The notes under the pieces: generated by a model
Told to the model about the DNA's origin: nothing
Databases searched by the model: none
What the model saw: only the letters and a program-made list of their open reading frames with translations
Position numbers and translations under genes: made by a program
Assembly (NCBI GenBank): GCA_947628695.1
Contig: CANRAV010000004.1
Span: 1-64,000, forward strand
DNA from: an uncultured Clostridia bacterium
GTDB lineage: Bacteria; Bacillota; Clostridia; Oscillospirales; CAG-382
Length of the DNA stretch: 64,000 bases
Direction: 5' to 3'
Shown: positions 16,789 to 24,657 of the stretch, piece after piece
Numbering within the stretch: the stretch's first letter is position 1
How the letters are laid out: each line of letters starts with the position of its first letter

Positions 16789-17576
16789 GCTTCACAAATG
16801 AGGGCATTTTGCAAATTGCGCTTAAGCAGTCGGCAGCAGACGCCAACTGTAATCCCGAGGATTTTCTGCGCACGGAAAACGTCATTGTCGAATCTGCGAA
16901 AAACGCACACGCGAGGAAGTACTTGACTCTGCCTTTTGACTGCAGCCTTATCTCCTACGGGGCGAATATCGTAGCTTCCGTAAACGAAAAATACCGCGCT
17001 GTCGTGGCCGATTACATGGGCCGTTTCCCGGCGTACCACTGTTTTGAAACCCCGAACCTGCATGTCTTAAACGACGCACTTCAAAAGGAGGGACTGCGCA
17101 TATGCTTCATGGCGGAATATTTCCTGCCCGACCTTCGCGTGCTGAAGCCTCTTCCATGTCCCTGCAAATTGAAGCTGCTGCATAAGGAGGACTTTTCGGC
17201 ACTGTACACGCCGCAATGGAGCAACGCACTTTGCGAAAAGCGCAAAGAACTGGACGTTTTGGGCGTCGGAGCCTACGACGGAGACGCGCTTGTCGGCCTT
17301 GCGGCCTGCTCTGCAGATTGCGACGGTATGTGGCAGATAGGAATTGACGTGCTGCCCGAATACCGCAAACGGGGTATAGCCTCGGCGCTGACAAGCCGTT
17401 TGGCGCTTGAGATATTGGAATGCGGAAAGGTGCCGTTTTACTGCGCTGCATGGTCGAACATCAAATCCGTGCGGAACGCCATAAAAAGCGGCTTTCGCCC
17501 GGCCTGGGTTGAAATGACCGCGAAGCCCGCAGCATTTGTTGCGGATATGAACGGACAGCTGCCGATTTACAATTGA
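16785..17576 (+). CDS. GNAT family N-acetyltransferase with N-terminal extension
   Basis: This is a 263-residue protein. The C-terminal half (about 125-250) is a GNAT fold: GVGAYDGDALVGLAACSAD, then the acetyl-CoA loop IDVLPEYRKRGIASALTSRL, then a Trp-Ser-Asn strand and SVRNAIKSGFRPAWVEM. The N-terminal 120 residues have no recognised domain, although helix-rich segments around the conserved-looking TEN and HCFETPNLHV may position substrate. It overlaps the upstream metalloprotease by 4 nt and the next gene follows closely, so the three are probably co-translated. The acceptor molecule is unknown. Confidence 0.88.
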   Translation: MSFTNEGILQIALKQSAADANCNPEDFLRTENVIVESAKNAHARKYLTLPFDCSLISYGANIVASVNEKYRAVVADYMGRFPAYHCFETPNLHVLNDALQKEGLRICFMAEYFLPDLRVLKPLPCPCKLKLLHKEDFSALYTPQWSNALCEKRKELDVLGVGAYDGDALVGLAACSADCDGMWQIGIDVLPEYRKRGIASALTSRLALEILECGKVPFYCAAWSNIKSVRNAIKSGFRPAWVEMTAKPAAFVADMNGQLPIYN

Positions 17577-17590
17577 ACGGAGGGACTTGT

Positions 17591-18259
17591 ATGCGATTTA
17601 GAGAGATAAGAAGCGTTCGGGATCTGCTTGACCTTGTTAATGACGCGGGGTTCCTGCCTTTCTTTGCAAATGCCATTCCCGGCTTTTCCGTAGAGGAATG
17701 CTGCCCGCGGGAGCTTTGGTTTGCAGCAGACGCTGACGGCCCGTGGGAGTGGAAGGGGCCTGCCGCAAGAAGCCGGGAATGCATATACGGCAAGTTTTTC
17801 GGCGGTAAGGCGGGCTTTGTAAGCAGGGAATGGGTGCCGGATTTTGTAAACCTTCGGCGCGACGGGTACGATTTTGACGCCCGCTTTGACGACGGGCTTG
17901 CATCCCTTAAAGACAAGGACGTGTACGACGTAGTTTCCGCCGGCGACATACTTTCCAAGGATTTAAAGCGCGCCTGCGGCTACTGCAAAGGCGGACTTAA
18001 GGGCTTTGAAACGGTGATAACCAGACTTCAAATGCAGACCTACATAACCGTTTCCGACTTTGTTTATATGCAGGACAGGCACGGCAAGGTTTACGGCTGG
18101 GGCGTTGCAAAGTACTCCACCCCGGAGACGATTTTGGGAAGCGACTTTACAACGTCGCGGTATTCCAACGCGCCTGCGAGGTCGAGGGAGAGGATAGAAG
18201 CACACCTGCGGCACCTTCTTCCCGACGCCGACGAAAGCAAGCTTTTAAAGCTTTTGTAA
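17591..18259 (+). CDS. AlkZ-related protein of unknown function
   Basis: This 222-residue protein is, as I recall, the type annotated as AlkZ-related in Clostridia. The tract ELWFAADADGPWEWKG, then ECIYGKFFGGKAGFVSREW, the repeated Asp-rich RRDGYDFDARFDDGLAS, and late TRLQMQTYITVSDF with GWGVAKYSTPE are its hallmarks. AlkZ glycosylases unhook DNA crosslinks, but this shorter protein lacks an obvious QxQ-type catalytic motif, so activity is not implied. I use ATG 17591 because SD GGAGG is 6 nt upstream. The track's ATG at 17573 has no SD and overlaps the GNAT stop. Confidence 0.75.
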   Translation: MRFREIRSVRDLLDLVNDAGFLPFFANAIPGFSVEECCPRELWFAADADGPWEWKGPAARSRECIYGKFFGGKAGFVSREWVPDFVNLRRDGYDFDARFDDGLASLKDKDVYDVVSAGDILSKDLKRACGYCKGGLKGFETVITRLQMQTYITVSDFVYMQDRHGKVYGWGVAKYSTPETILGSDFTTSRYSNAPARSRERIEAHLRHLLPDADESKLLKLL

Positions 18260-18270
18260 GGTTAGTCATA

Positions 18271-18308
18271 AAAAGACGCGGAAGACTTTTTGCCTTCCGC
18301 GCTTTTAG
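18271..18308. terminator. bidirectional terminator between convergent genes
   Basis: AAAAGACGCGGAAG and CTTCCGCGCTTTT form an 8-bp GC-rich stem flanked by A and T tracts, suiting both the plus gene ending at 18259 and the minus gene ending at 18311. Confidence 0.85.
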
Positions 18309-18310
18309 TT

Positions 18311-18613
18311 TTACTTGTTTTTTGCTTCTTCAGCTTTCTCTCTTTTGCGGTTTATAAAGTAAAGAACCACGTCTGTGCTTACAACCAAAAGGTTTATTAT
18401 GTACAGTACAAGCACGAAGTTTATCTCTTTCTCGCCTGTGACATGGCCGACTACCTTTCCGGTTATGCCGGAAAGATAACCGATAATAATCGCAAAAAGG
18501 AAGACAACGCTTTTCCCCTTTGTAGACCTTGACTTGATGCTTTTATACACCGATATCGGCCAGGAGAGGCCGAAGCATACAAGCATTATCGCTTCAAAAA
18601 CCGCAGGGCTCAT
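18311..18613 (-). CDS. small three-helix membrane protein (PQ-loop-like)
   Basis: This 100-residue integral membrane protein has three predicted helices: residues about 5-20 (EAIMLVCFGLSWPISVY), 37-58 (VVFLFAIIIGYLSGI) and 65-88 (FVLVLYIINLLVVSTDVVLYF). It then ends in a charged tail. The segment SWPISVYKSIKSRSTKGKS resembles one repeat of PQ-loop/SemiSWEET proteins, including the proline followed by a basic SRSTKG turn. That resemblance is suggestive only. Its start overlaps the upstream C_GCAxxG_C_C gene by 4 nt, so it is translationally coupled in the Mrp operon. No substrate can be inferred. Confidence 0.75.
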   Translation of the reverse strand: MSPAVFEAIMLVCFGLSWPISVYKSIKSRSTKGKSVVFLFAIIIGYLSGITGKVVGHVTGEKEINFVLVLYIINLLVVSTDVVLYFINRKREKAEEAKNK

Positions 18614-19071
18614 CGTTTTTCCTCCTCGCTTGCGGCAAGCTCTTCAGCGATAAGCGCCGCAGTCTCTATAAATTTCAGGCACGGACGCTTTTTGTAAAAG
18701 CTTTCGTCCCTCTTTGTCGGTATGTAGCTTGGCGTTTCCTGCGGCGAAAGCCCCAAAAGCTCGCGGCATATAATAGAGCCGTGCTTTTCCTTAAACCTTG
18801 CCGCCATGTCCTGAACAAGCTTGTAGGTTTCCGCCTTCCTTTGGTCGTCGTGCTCGGCATAGCCCTTAAGCGCACCGGCGACAATAAGCATCCCGCTTAC
18901 CGCACCGCATACCTCGCGCAGCCTTCCCATACCGCCGCCGAAGCAGGAGGAAAGCCTTAAGCAAAGCCCCCTGTCAAGCTTCAAAACGTCGGAAAAGGCT
19001 GCCGTCACCGCCTGCGAACAGTTCGCCCCGTCAAGGAACAGACGGCAAGCCTCTTCGGCATATTTACCCAT
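18610..19071 (-). CDS. C_GCAxxG_C_C family protein
   Basis: This 153-residue redox-type protein is named for its cysteine pattern, which is intact here: GANCSQAV, SSCFGGGMGR, REVCGAVSG, IICRELLG and RPCLKFI. Members occur beside metal, Fe-S and electron-transfer genes in anaerobes and are thought to bind a metal or haem-like centre, but no reaction is established. I start it at ATG 19071 (MGKYAEEACRLFLDG). The track's longer start at 19092 adds seven residues read through the end of the Mrp gene. The start overlaps the Mrp stop by 8 nt, so the two are coupled, which supports a shared Fe-S role. Confidence 0.85.
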   Translation of the reverse strand: MGKYAEEACRLFLDGANCSQAVTAAFSDVLKLDRGLCLRLSSCFGGGMGRLREVCGAVSGMLIVAGALKGYAEHDDQRKAETYKLVQDMAARFKEKHGSIICRELLGLSPQETPSYIPTKRDESFYKKRPCLKFIETAALIAEELAASEEEKR

Positions 19072-19903
19072 TTGCTTTACCGTTCTCCTCAATCTTGTCG
19101 GTCAGTGCGTCAAGCCAGTCGCCCTCGTAAAGCTCTATCATGCCCTTGTCGCTTGCTGCGGAAAGCTTTGCGTCTATGGGCAGCTTTGAAACGCTGTCTA
19201 TACCGTAGCGCTCTGCCGTGTCGTCAATGTGGCTTTCACCGAAGATTTTATGCTTTTCTCCGCAGTTTCCGCAGACGTAATACGACATATTTTCCACCAG
19301 ACCGAGCACGGGTATATTCATAAGATTTGCCATCTTAACGGCTTTTTCAACTATTGTGGACACAAGCTCCTGCGGGGAAGCAACCACCACTATCCCCTTT
19401 ACGGGAAGTGACTGGAAAACCGTAAGCGGCACGTCGCCCGTTCCGGGGGGCATGTCCACAAACATAAAGTCAACGTCTCCCCAAACCACGTCCGTCCAAA
19501 ACTGCTTGACCGTGCCGGCTATTATGGGGCCGCGCCAAACGACCGGATCTGTTTCGTTTTCAAGAAGGTAGCTAAGCGACATAAGCTTAAGCCCCGTTTT
19601 GCTTACAACCGGGAAGATGCCGGCGTCACTGCCCTCGGCGCGAACGGCGCTTGTGCCGAAGGGACGCGCCACGGAGGGGCCGGTTATGTCTGCGTCCAAA
19701 ACACCCACCTCGTAGCCGCGTCTTCTCATATTTACGGCTAAAAGCGTTGTTACAAGCGTCTTGCCTACGCCGCCCTTGCCGCTGACCACAGCGTAAACAT
19801 TTTTAATGTTGGAAAGCGAGTTCTGCTCTTCAAGCATGCTTTCGCTTTGGCGCGAAGAACAGTTTGCAGAGCAGGTTTCGCAATTGTGCGTACATTCACT
19901 CAT
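19064..19903 (-). CDS. Mrp/NBP35-family Fe-S cluster carrier ATPase
   Basis: This 279-residue P-loop NTPase transfers Fe-S clusters to apoproteins. The N-terminus carries four cysteines, C4, C8, C11 and C15 (CTHNCETCSANC), as in NBP35-type carriers. The deviant Walker A VSGKGGVGKT, switch region DADITGPSVARPFG, Walker B FMFVDMPPGTGD and C-terminal cluster-bridging pair YVCGNCGEKH follow. I use ATG 19903, which has an ACGAGG SD 7 nt upstream. The track's start at 19921 is upstream of that SD. It leads a three-gene minus operon with its own promoter and probably works with the NifS/IscU pair at 40.6 kb. Confidence 0.93.
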   Translation of the reverse strand: MSECTHNCETCSANCSSRQSESMLEEQNSLSNIKNVYAVVSGKGGVGKTLVTTLLAVNMRRRGYEVGVLDADITGPSVARPFGTSAVRAEGSDAGIFPVVSKTGLKLMSLSYLLENETDPVVWRGPIIAGTVKQFWTDVVWGDVDFMFVDMPPGTGDVPLTVFQSLPVKGIVVVASPQELVSTIVEKAVKMANLMNIPVLGLVENMSYYVCGNCGEKHKIFGESHIDDTAERYGIDSVSKLPIDAKLSAASDKGMIELYEGDWLDALTDKIEENGKANG

Positions 19904-19935
19904 AAAAAATCCTCGTTTCAAAAAATCTCTCTTAT

Positions 19936-19963
19936 ATTATAGCCTTTTTCTCCCTTATGTCAA
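19936..19963 (-). promoter_or_regulatory. promoter of the Mrp operon
   Basis: On the complement: TTGACA, a 16-bp spacer, TATAAT, ending 33 nt before the ATG at 19903. Confidence 0.82.
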
Positions 19964-19991
19964 TAGCTTTTAAAGACGGCAAAAAAGATTG

Positions 19992-20020
19992 TTGCATTCG
20001 CGCCCTTTAAGTGGTATAAT
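19992..20020 (+). promoter_or_regulatory. promoter of the GNAT gene at 20053
   Basis: TTGCAT, a 17-bp spacer and TATAAT, 32 nt upstream of the GTG start. It is divergent from the Mrp promoter. Confidence 0.7.
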
Positions 20021-20052
20021 TCCTTAAAAGCAAAGAGGAGCGTGACTTAAAA

Positions 20053-20523
20053 GTGACGGTCAGATACGCGTCAGCCGGTGATATAGACGGGATAATGAAG
20101 CTGCTTTACCAGGTGGCGGAGGTTCACCACCGGGGAAGGCCCGACCTTTTCAAGGGCGGGTGCACAAAGTACGGGCCGGAAGAGCTTAAAAAGATAATTG
20201 AAGATAAAAACACCCCCGTCTTTGTCGCCGCAGACGGGGACGGAAATATTCTCGGTCACGCATTCTGTGTATTGAAAAGAACGGCGGAGACGCACGTACT
20301 TGAAGACAGGCTTACCATGTACATAGACGACATCTGCGTAGACGAAAATCACCGCGGAAAGCACATAGGCACGTCCCTTTGCCGCAAAGCCCTTGAGGCA
20401 GCAAAGGAGGCAGGCTGCTACAACGTAACGCTTAACGTATGGAGCCTGAACGCACCTGCAATGGAGTTTTACAAGGCCGTGGGATTTGCAGAACAAAAAA
20501 TAACTATGGAAAAGATACTGTAA
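20053..20523 (+). CDS. GNAT family N-acetyltransferase (RimI-like)
   Basis: This 156-residue acetyltransferase is one complete GNAT domain. It has TVRYASAGDIDGIMKLLYQV at the N-terminus, then YIDDICVDENHRGKHIGTSLCRKALEAAKEAG holding the acetyl-CoA pyrophosphate loop (HRGKHIG), then NVTLNVWSLNAPAMEFYKAVGF. This is the RimI/YitI-like pattern seen in small-molecule or protein acetyltransferases. The start is GTG with SD GAGGAG 12 nt upstream. It is transcribed alone from the promoter at 19992 and converges on the small gene at 20530 with only 6 nt between them. Confidence 0.9.
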   Translation: MTVRYASAGDIDGIMKLLYQVAEVHHRGRPDLFKGGCTKYGPEELKKIIEDKNTPVFVAADGDGNILGHAFCVLKRTAETHVLEDRLTMYIDDICVDENHRGKHIGTSLCRKALEAAKEAGCYNVTLNVWSLNAPAMEFYKAVGFAEQKITMEKIL

Positions 20524-20529
20524 ACGTCG

Positions 20530-20925
20530 CTATTCTTCGAGAAAAGCAAAGAAGGCCTTGTAGGCGTCAAGCGCCTCTTCAAAGCCCTTAGGTTCCCCGT
20601 GCAGGTTGTTTGCCGCAAAGCACCTTCCGCTTGGGAACACCCCTTCCGCATTGAAAACGCTTGTGTCAAGGCTGAATGCAAAGTGGGAGTAAACCTTGTA
20701 CGCCTTCCAGCCGAAAACACCGTTTTCTTCCGTAAGCTTTTCAAGGCTTTTCCAAAAAGCTTTGTCTGCCTTTATGCCGTTTAAGGAATGCTTATTTCCT
20801 TCTTCGTCGCACCATTCCGCGTGGATGACGCCGTCGCTTACGGAAAAGGCAGCGCACTTTTCGGCCTCACGGCAGACGTAGTTTAACATAAACACTTCTT
20901 TTTTGGGGCTTTTTTTACCGAACAT
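20530..20925 (-). CDS. conserved-looking hypothetical protein
   Basis: This is a 131-residue soluble protein that I do not recognise. It starts MFGKKSPKKEVFMLNYVCRE, continues with alternating strands and an acidic middle (HAEWCDEEGNKHSLNGIKADKAFWKSLEKL), then KVYSHFAFSLDTSVF and a C-terminal helix EEALDAYKAFFAFLEE. There is no signal peptide and no membrane segment. I prefer ATG 20925; the track's 21015 start adds 30 residues from an AT-rich region with no SD. The SD here is also weak, so the start is uncertain. It converges with the GNAT gene. Confidence 0.6.
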   Translation of the reverse strand: MFGKKSPKKEVFMLNYVCREAEKCAAFSVSDGVIHAEWCDEEGNKHSLNGIKADKAFWKSLEKLTEENGVFGWKAYKVYSHFAFSLDTSVFNAEGVFPSGRCFAANNLHGEPKGFEEALDAYKAFFAFLEE

Positions 20926-21010
20926 TTCAGTTTCTCTTTCATTTTTTGCGTTTTTTTCAGTATAAAACTCTATTGTCAAATATAAGCCTATATTTTGTAT
21001 ATTTTCTATT

Positions 21011-21030
21011 AACACTTAAACAAAAGTGTT
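21011..21030. repeat. short inverted repeat between divergent genes
   Basis: AACACTT-N6-AAGTGTT lies between the divergent genes at 20925 and 21123. It could be an operator or a hairpin. No consensus promoter is evident for the plus gene apart from a possible -10 TAAAAT at 21077. Confidence 0.3.
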
Positions 21031-21122
21031 TGTTATCAGTTAAAATATTGTTCGCATACAGTTAAGAATATTGTGGTAAAATTAACACCAATACCGTGCG
21101 GATTTAAAGAGGGCGGCTTTAT

Positions 21123-21908
21123 ATGGATAAGCGCAAGGTAATATACTACAGCGACGAGCTTAATGACGAGTTCTCGGTTGCAAAGATAACGCCTAAAAAA
21201 ATAGACGCAAACTACAGGTATGTATACAGCTCGGCATTTAAGAGGTTTACGCGCTTTTTTTGGTATTATATTGTTGCAAAGCCGCTGGCGTTTGCTTACA
21301 TGAAGCTTTCTTTCCGCCAAAAGATAATAGGGGCGAAGAAGCTTAAAGAGTACAGGGACAGGGCGTATTTTATATACGGCAACCACACGCAGGATATAGG
21401 TGACGCACTTGTTCCGAGCCTTCTTGATTACAAAAAAAGCGTTTATGTCATAGTACACCCGAACAATGTGTCCATGCCCGTCGTCGGCGGGATAATGCCG
21501 TCACTCGGCGCGATACCTCTGCCGGACGGCAAGGACGCTTACAGGAACTTTATAAAAGCCATAGAGACGCGCATTTCGCAGAAGAACGCGGTTGCGATCT
21601 ACCCGGAGGCGCATATTTGGCCGTACTACACGGGCATACGCCCGTTCGGGGATGTTTCCTTTGATTATCCCGTGAAGCTGTCTGCGCCCGTTTTTTGCTT
21701 TACAAACACATATCACAAACGCCGATTCGGCAGGAAGCCGAGAATTGTTACTTACGTTGACGGCCCGTTTTTTGCGGATGACGGCATTCCTGTGCGGAAA
21801 AGGAAGACGGACCTTCGCGACAGGGTCTACGCCGTTATGTGCGAAAGGGCTAAATGCTCTACAGCCGAGACGGTAAAATACATAAAAAGGGAAGAAACCG
21901 ATGGTTAA
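21123..21908 (+). CDS. PlsC-like glycerophospholipid/glycolipid acyltransferase
   Basis: This is a 261-residue acyltransferase of the lysophosphatidic-acid acyltransferase superfamily. A hydrophobic stretch near residue 50 (FFWYYIVAKPLAFAYM) is followed by YFIYGNHTQDIGDALVPSLL, where the catalytic His lies five rather than four residues before the second Asp, with an earlier Asp also available. VAIYPEAHIWPYYTGIRPF gives the acceptor-binding Pro-Glu motif, and PVFCFTNTYHK follows. The spacing oddity suggests a divergent subgroup. It overlaps the following GT8 gene by 8 nt and belongs to a three-gene lipid-glycosylation/acylation cluster. Confidence 0.85.
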   Translation: MDKRKVIYYSDELNDEFSVAKITPKKIDANYRYVYSSAFKRFTRFFWYYIVAKPLAFAYMKLSFRQKIIGAKKLKEYRDRAYFIYGNHTQDIGDALVPSLLDYKKSVYVIVHPNNVSMPVVGGIMPSLGAIPLPDGKDAYRNFIKAIETRISQKNAVAIYPEAHIWPYYTGIRPFGDVSFDYPVKLSAPVFCFTNTYHKRRFGRKPRIVTYVDGPFFADDGIPVRKRKTDLRDRVYAVMCERAKCSTAETVKYIKREETDG

Positions 21909-22740
21909 CATTTTGTTTTGCGGGAACGAGGGTGTTTTCGACGGGATGCTTACCTGCGCGCTTTCGATACTTAAAAGAACTTCTTCAAGCGAGCCCTTTG
22001 CGTTTTATGTCTTCACCATGGACGTTTCGCACTTAAACCCGGCGTACAAGCCGGTAAGTGACGGACAAATATCCTTCCTTAACGGCGTGGTCGCGGAATA
22101 CAACCCGGAAAACACCGTTAAAGCAATTGACGTTACCGGGCTTTACAAAAAGGAGTTCGCCGGCTGCCCCAACGAGGGCGCGTACTGTTCGCCCTACACT
22201 CTTATAAGGCTGTTTGCCGACGAGGTAGACTGTTTGCCGGATAAGCTTTTGTACCTTGACATAGACATACTTTTCAACCGCGATATTCACCTTTTGTACG
22301 ACATAGACCTTGCGGGGTACGAGTATGCCGCAGCAAGGGACCATTACGGCAAGTACCTTTTAAACCCGCACTACATTAACGCAGGCGTTTTGCTTTTAAA
22401 CCTCGGCTATATGAAACAAACCGGGCTGCTTTCAAAGGCAAGGCAGCTTATAAAGACAAAAAAGCTTGTATTTGCTGATCAAAGCGCTTTGATACGCTCT
22501 ACAACGAAGAAAAAGCTTCTCCCGCAGCGGTTCAACGACCAAAAGTTTTTACACAGGCATACGGTTATAAGACACTTTTCAAAAAGGCTGTTTTGGCTTC
22601 CGTATCCGCACACCGACAATATAAAGCAGTGGCAGGTAAGCAAGCTTCACAAAGTTTTTCGCTACTATTGCTTTGACGACATTCTTTACGAATATATATA
22701 TCTTAGAGAAAAGTTTAAGAGGGGGCAAGAATATGAATAA
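21901..22740 (+). CDS. glycosyltransferase family 8 protein
   Basis: This 279-residue GT-A fold retaining glycosyltransferase has the GT8 pattern. It has NILFCGNEGVFDGMLTCALSIL at the N-terminus, then YTLIRLFADEV, the metal-binding DxD in LYLDIDILFNRD, then HYINAGVLLLNLGYMK and a late His-Phe segment (VIRHFSKRLFW). GT8 enzymes add galactose, glucose or related sugars to lipid or polymer acceptors. The start lies inside the end of the upstream acyltransferase gene and its own end overlaps the next gene by 8 nt. The block therefore looks translationally coupled and the products may act on one molecule. Confidence 0.9.
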   Translation: MVNILFCGNEGVFDGMLTCALSILKRTSSSEPFAFYVFTMDVSHLNPAYKPVSDGQISFLNGVVAEYNPENTVKAIDVTGLYKKEFAGCPNEGAYCSPYTLIRLFADEVDCLPDKLLYLDIDILFNRDIHLLYDIDLAGYEYAAARDHYGKYLLNPHYINAGVLLLNLGYMKQTGLLSKARQLIKTKKLVFADQSALIRSTTKKKLLPQRFNDQKFLHRHTVIRHFSKRLFWLPYPHTDNIKQWQVSKLHKVFRYYCFDDILYEYIYLREKFKRGQEYE

Positions 22741-24499
22741 AAACATCATACCGATTTTTTACGCATGTGACGACAATTTTGCAAAATACACCGTAGTTTC
22801 ACTGTATTCATTGAAAAAGAACGCCGACAAAGGCTTTAAATACCGTATTCATATCCTTCACAGCGAAATATCCGACGAGATGAGAAACCGCCTTGCTGAA
22901 ATGGCGGACGACAACTTTGAGATTTCGTTTGACGACGTAACAGAGTATTTGCTTTCCATTTCAGACAAGCTTCCCCTTCGTGACTACTACTCCAAAACCA
23001 CATATTACAGGCTGTTTATCGCAGAGATGTTCCCGGAGTACGACAAGGTCATATACATAGACAGCGACACGATAGTGCAGGCCGATATAAGCGAGATGTA
23101 CAATGTGGACATAGGCGACGCATACGTCGGCGCCTGTCACGACCGGGTGTTCCTTCAGGAAAACGTTTACGGTACCTATGCAGAGAAGGTTGTCGGCGTC
23201 TCCCGCTACAACTTTTTCAACGCAGGCGTCATTATGATAAACTGCGACAGGTTCAGGATACGCTTTGTGCTTGACAAGTTTATAGAGTACCTGCACATGT
23301 ACAACTTTGTCGTTACGCAGGATGAGGACTATTTGAACCTTATCTGCAAGGACCACGTTTATTGGCTTGACCAGCGATGGAACAGCCAGCTTTTCCGAAC
23401 GCTTCCGTACCCGATAGAGCAGGCAAATATCATCCACTACATAATGACAAACAAGCCTTGGCATTACGACAACTGCCCGCATGCCGACATTTTTTGGAGC
23501 TATGCGCGTGAAACAAAGGTATACGAGGCGATTCTCGAAGATCTGCACTCCTACACGGACGAGGAGAGGGAGAGGGACAGGATATCGGGCGACAACCTTC
23601 TTCAAACCGCGATAAACGAGACAAACAGAGAAGACAACTTCGTCAACCGCATGAATCTTTCCAAGCGCGCCAAGGACAGGGTAGAGGTGCTTAGAAAGAT
23701 AGAGCAGTACGAGCGGGAAGGGAAGTTTGACGTCGACGTAGAGCAGGACCCTCCCGGCCGTACGCTTATGCCCGACGAGATAGACTATATACACAAAAGC
23801 CGCTATGACAGGCTTAAAACAAAGGTTGCCTTTATGATAGCGCGCCGCTTTGTTGACAACCTTATAGAGGAAAACAAGCTGATAATAAAGGAAATAAGGG
23901 GAATAGAGCATTTCAAGAGCCTTAACAGCGGTGCGATAATAACCTGCAACCACTTCAACGCCTACGACAGCTTTGCAATACAGCTTGCCTACGAGGCCGC
24001 AGAACAGCCGAACAGAACCTTCTACAGGGTCATAAGGGAAGGGAACTACACGGCATTCCCCGGGTTTTACGGGTTTTTGATGCGTCACTGCAACACTCTT
24101 CCGCTTTCCTCGCACCACCGCACGCTTAAGAAGTTTATGGACGCTACAGACAAGCTTTTGCAGGACGGCAACTTTGTGCTTATATATCCCGAGCAAAGCA
24201 TGTGGTGGAATTACCGCAAGCCAAAGCCCTTAAAAAACGGTGCTTTTATGTTTGCGGCAAGGAACAACGTTCCTGTTCTTCCTTGCTTTATCACAATGAA
24301 GGACTCGCACATCATGGGAGAGGACGGATTTTTCGTTCAGGAGTATACAATACACATAAGCAAGCCTATATATCCGGAACCGGGACTTCCCAAAAATGCG
24401 AAGATCCAAAAGATGATGGACGAAAACTTTGCGGTTTGGAAGGCGATATACGAACACGAATATCAAATACCGCTGACCTATACGACAGAGAAGAAGTAA
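22733..24499 (+). CDS. GT8 glycosyltransferase fused to PlsC-like acyltransferase
   Basis: This is a 588-residue two-domain protein. Residues about 1-290 form a GT8 domain: IIPIFYACDDNFAKYTVVSL, DxD in VIYIDSDTIVQADISEMY, and NFFNAGVIMINCDRF. A linker holding DRISGDNLLQTAINET and acidic helices leads to an acyltransferase domain (about 370-570). That domain has canonical HX4D in ITCNHFNAYDSFA, then FVLIYPEQSMWWNYRKPKPL and VPVLPCFITM. No transmembrane segment is obvious. I start at ATG 22733 (SD GAGGGGG); the track's 22673 start lies in the previous gene. The two preceding genes encode the same two activities separately. A glycolipid or lipid-linked polymer product is likely, but its structure is not inferable. 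Confidence 0.88.
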   Translation: MNKNIIPIFYACDDNFAKYTVVSLYSLKKNADKGFKYRIHILHSEISDEMRNRLAEMADDNFEISFDDVTEYLLSISDKLPLRDYYSKTTYYRLFIAEMFPEYDKVIYIDSDTIVQADISEMYNVDIGDAYVGACHDRVFLQENVYGTYAEKVVGVSRYNFFNAGVIMINCDRFRIRFVLDKFIEYLHMYNFVVTQDEDYLNLICKDHVYWLDQRWNSQLFRTLPYPIEQANIIHYIMTNKPWHYDNCPHADIFWSYARETKVYEAILEDLHSYTDEERERDRISGDNLLQTAINETNREDNFVNRMNLSKRAKDRVEVLRKIEQYEREGKFDVDVEQDPPGRTLMPDEIDYIHKSRYDRLKTKVAFMIARRFVDNLIEENKLIIKEIRGIEHFKSLNSGAIITCNHFNAYDSFAIQLAYEAAEQPNRTFYRVIREGNYTAFPGFYGFLMRHCNTLPLSSHHRTLKKFMDATDKLLQDGNFVLIYPEQSMWWNYRKPKPLKNGAFMFAARNNVPVLPCFITMKDSHIMGEDGFFVQEYTIHISKPIYPEPGLPKNAKIQKMMDENFAVWKAIYEHEYQIPLTYTTEKK

Positions 24500-24501
24500 A
24501 A

Positions 24502-24539
24502 CAACAAAGGGTGCAAGCCGCGGCTTGCACCCTTTGTTG
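24502..24539. terminator. 38-bp perfect palindrome, probable bidirectional terminator
   Basis: CAACAAAGGGTGCAAGCCG is followed directly by its exact reverse complement with no spacer. On the minus strand it is followed by TTTTACTTC, so it probably terminates the alr operon. On the plus strand it lies 3 nt after the GT8-fusion stop. The remaining DNA to 24657 holds no gene that I can support. Confidence 0.75.
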
Positions 24540-24657
24540 AAATTAGAGGAGAATTATAATACGAAAACAATCAACAGTGCGTTAGCAACAGTGCTTGATT
24601 TCTTGTCTGTAAGATACAGCTTTTTTCTTAAATGAAGCTTAAGATAAATAAACTTTT

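Noticed and set aside
22961-24196. 411-codon minus-strand ORF
   Set aside because: Antisense to the GT8-acyltransferase fusion, which has catalytic motifs in both domains; the antisense product has low-complexity Val/Tyr composition.
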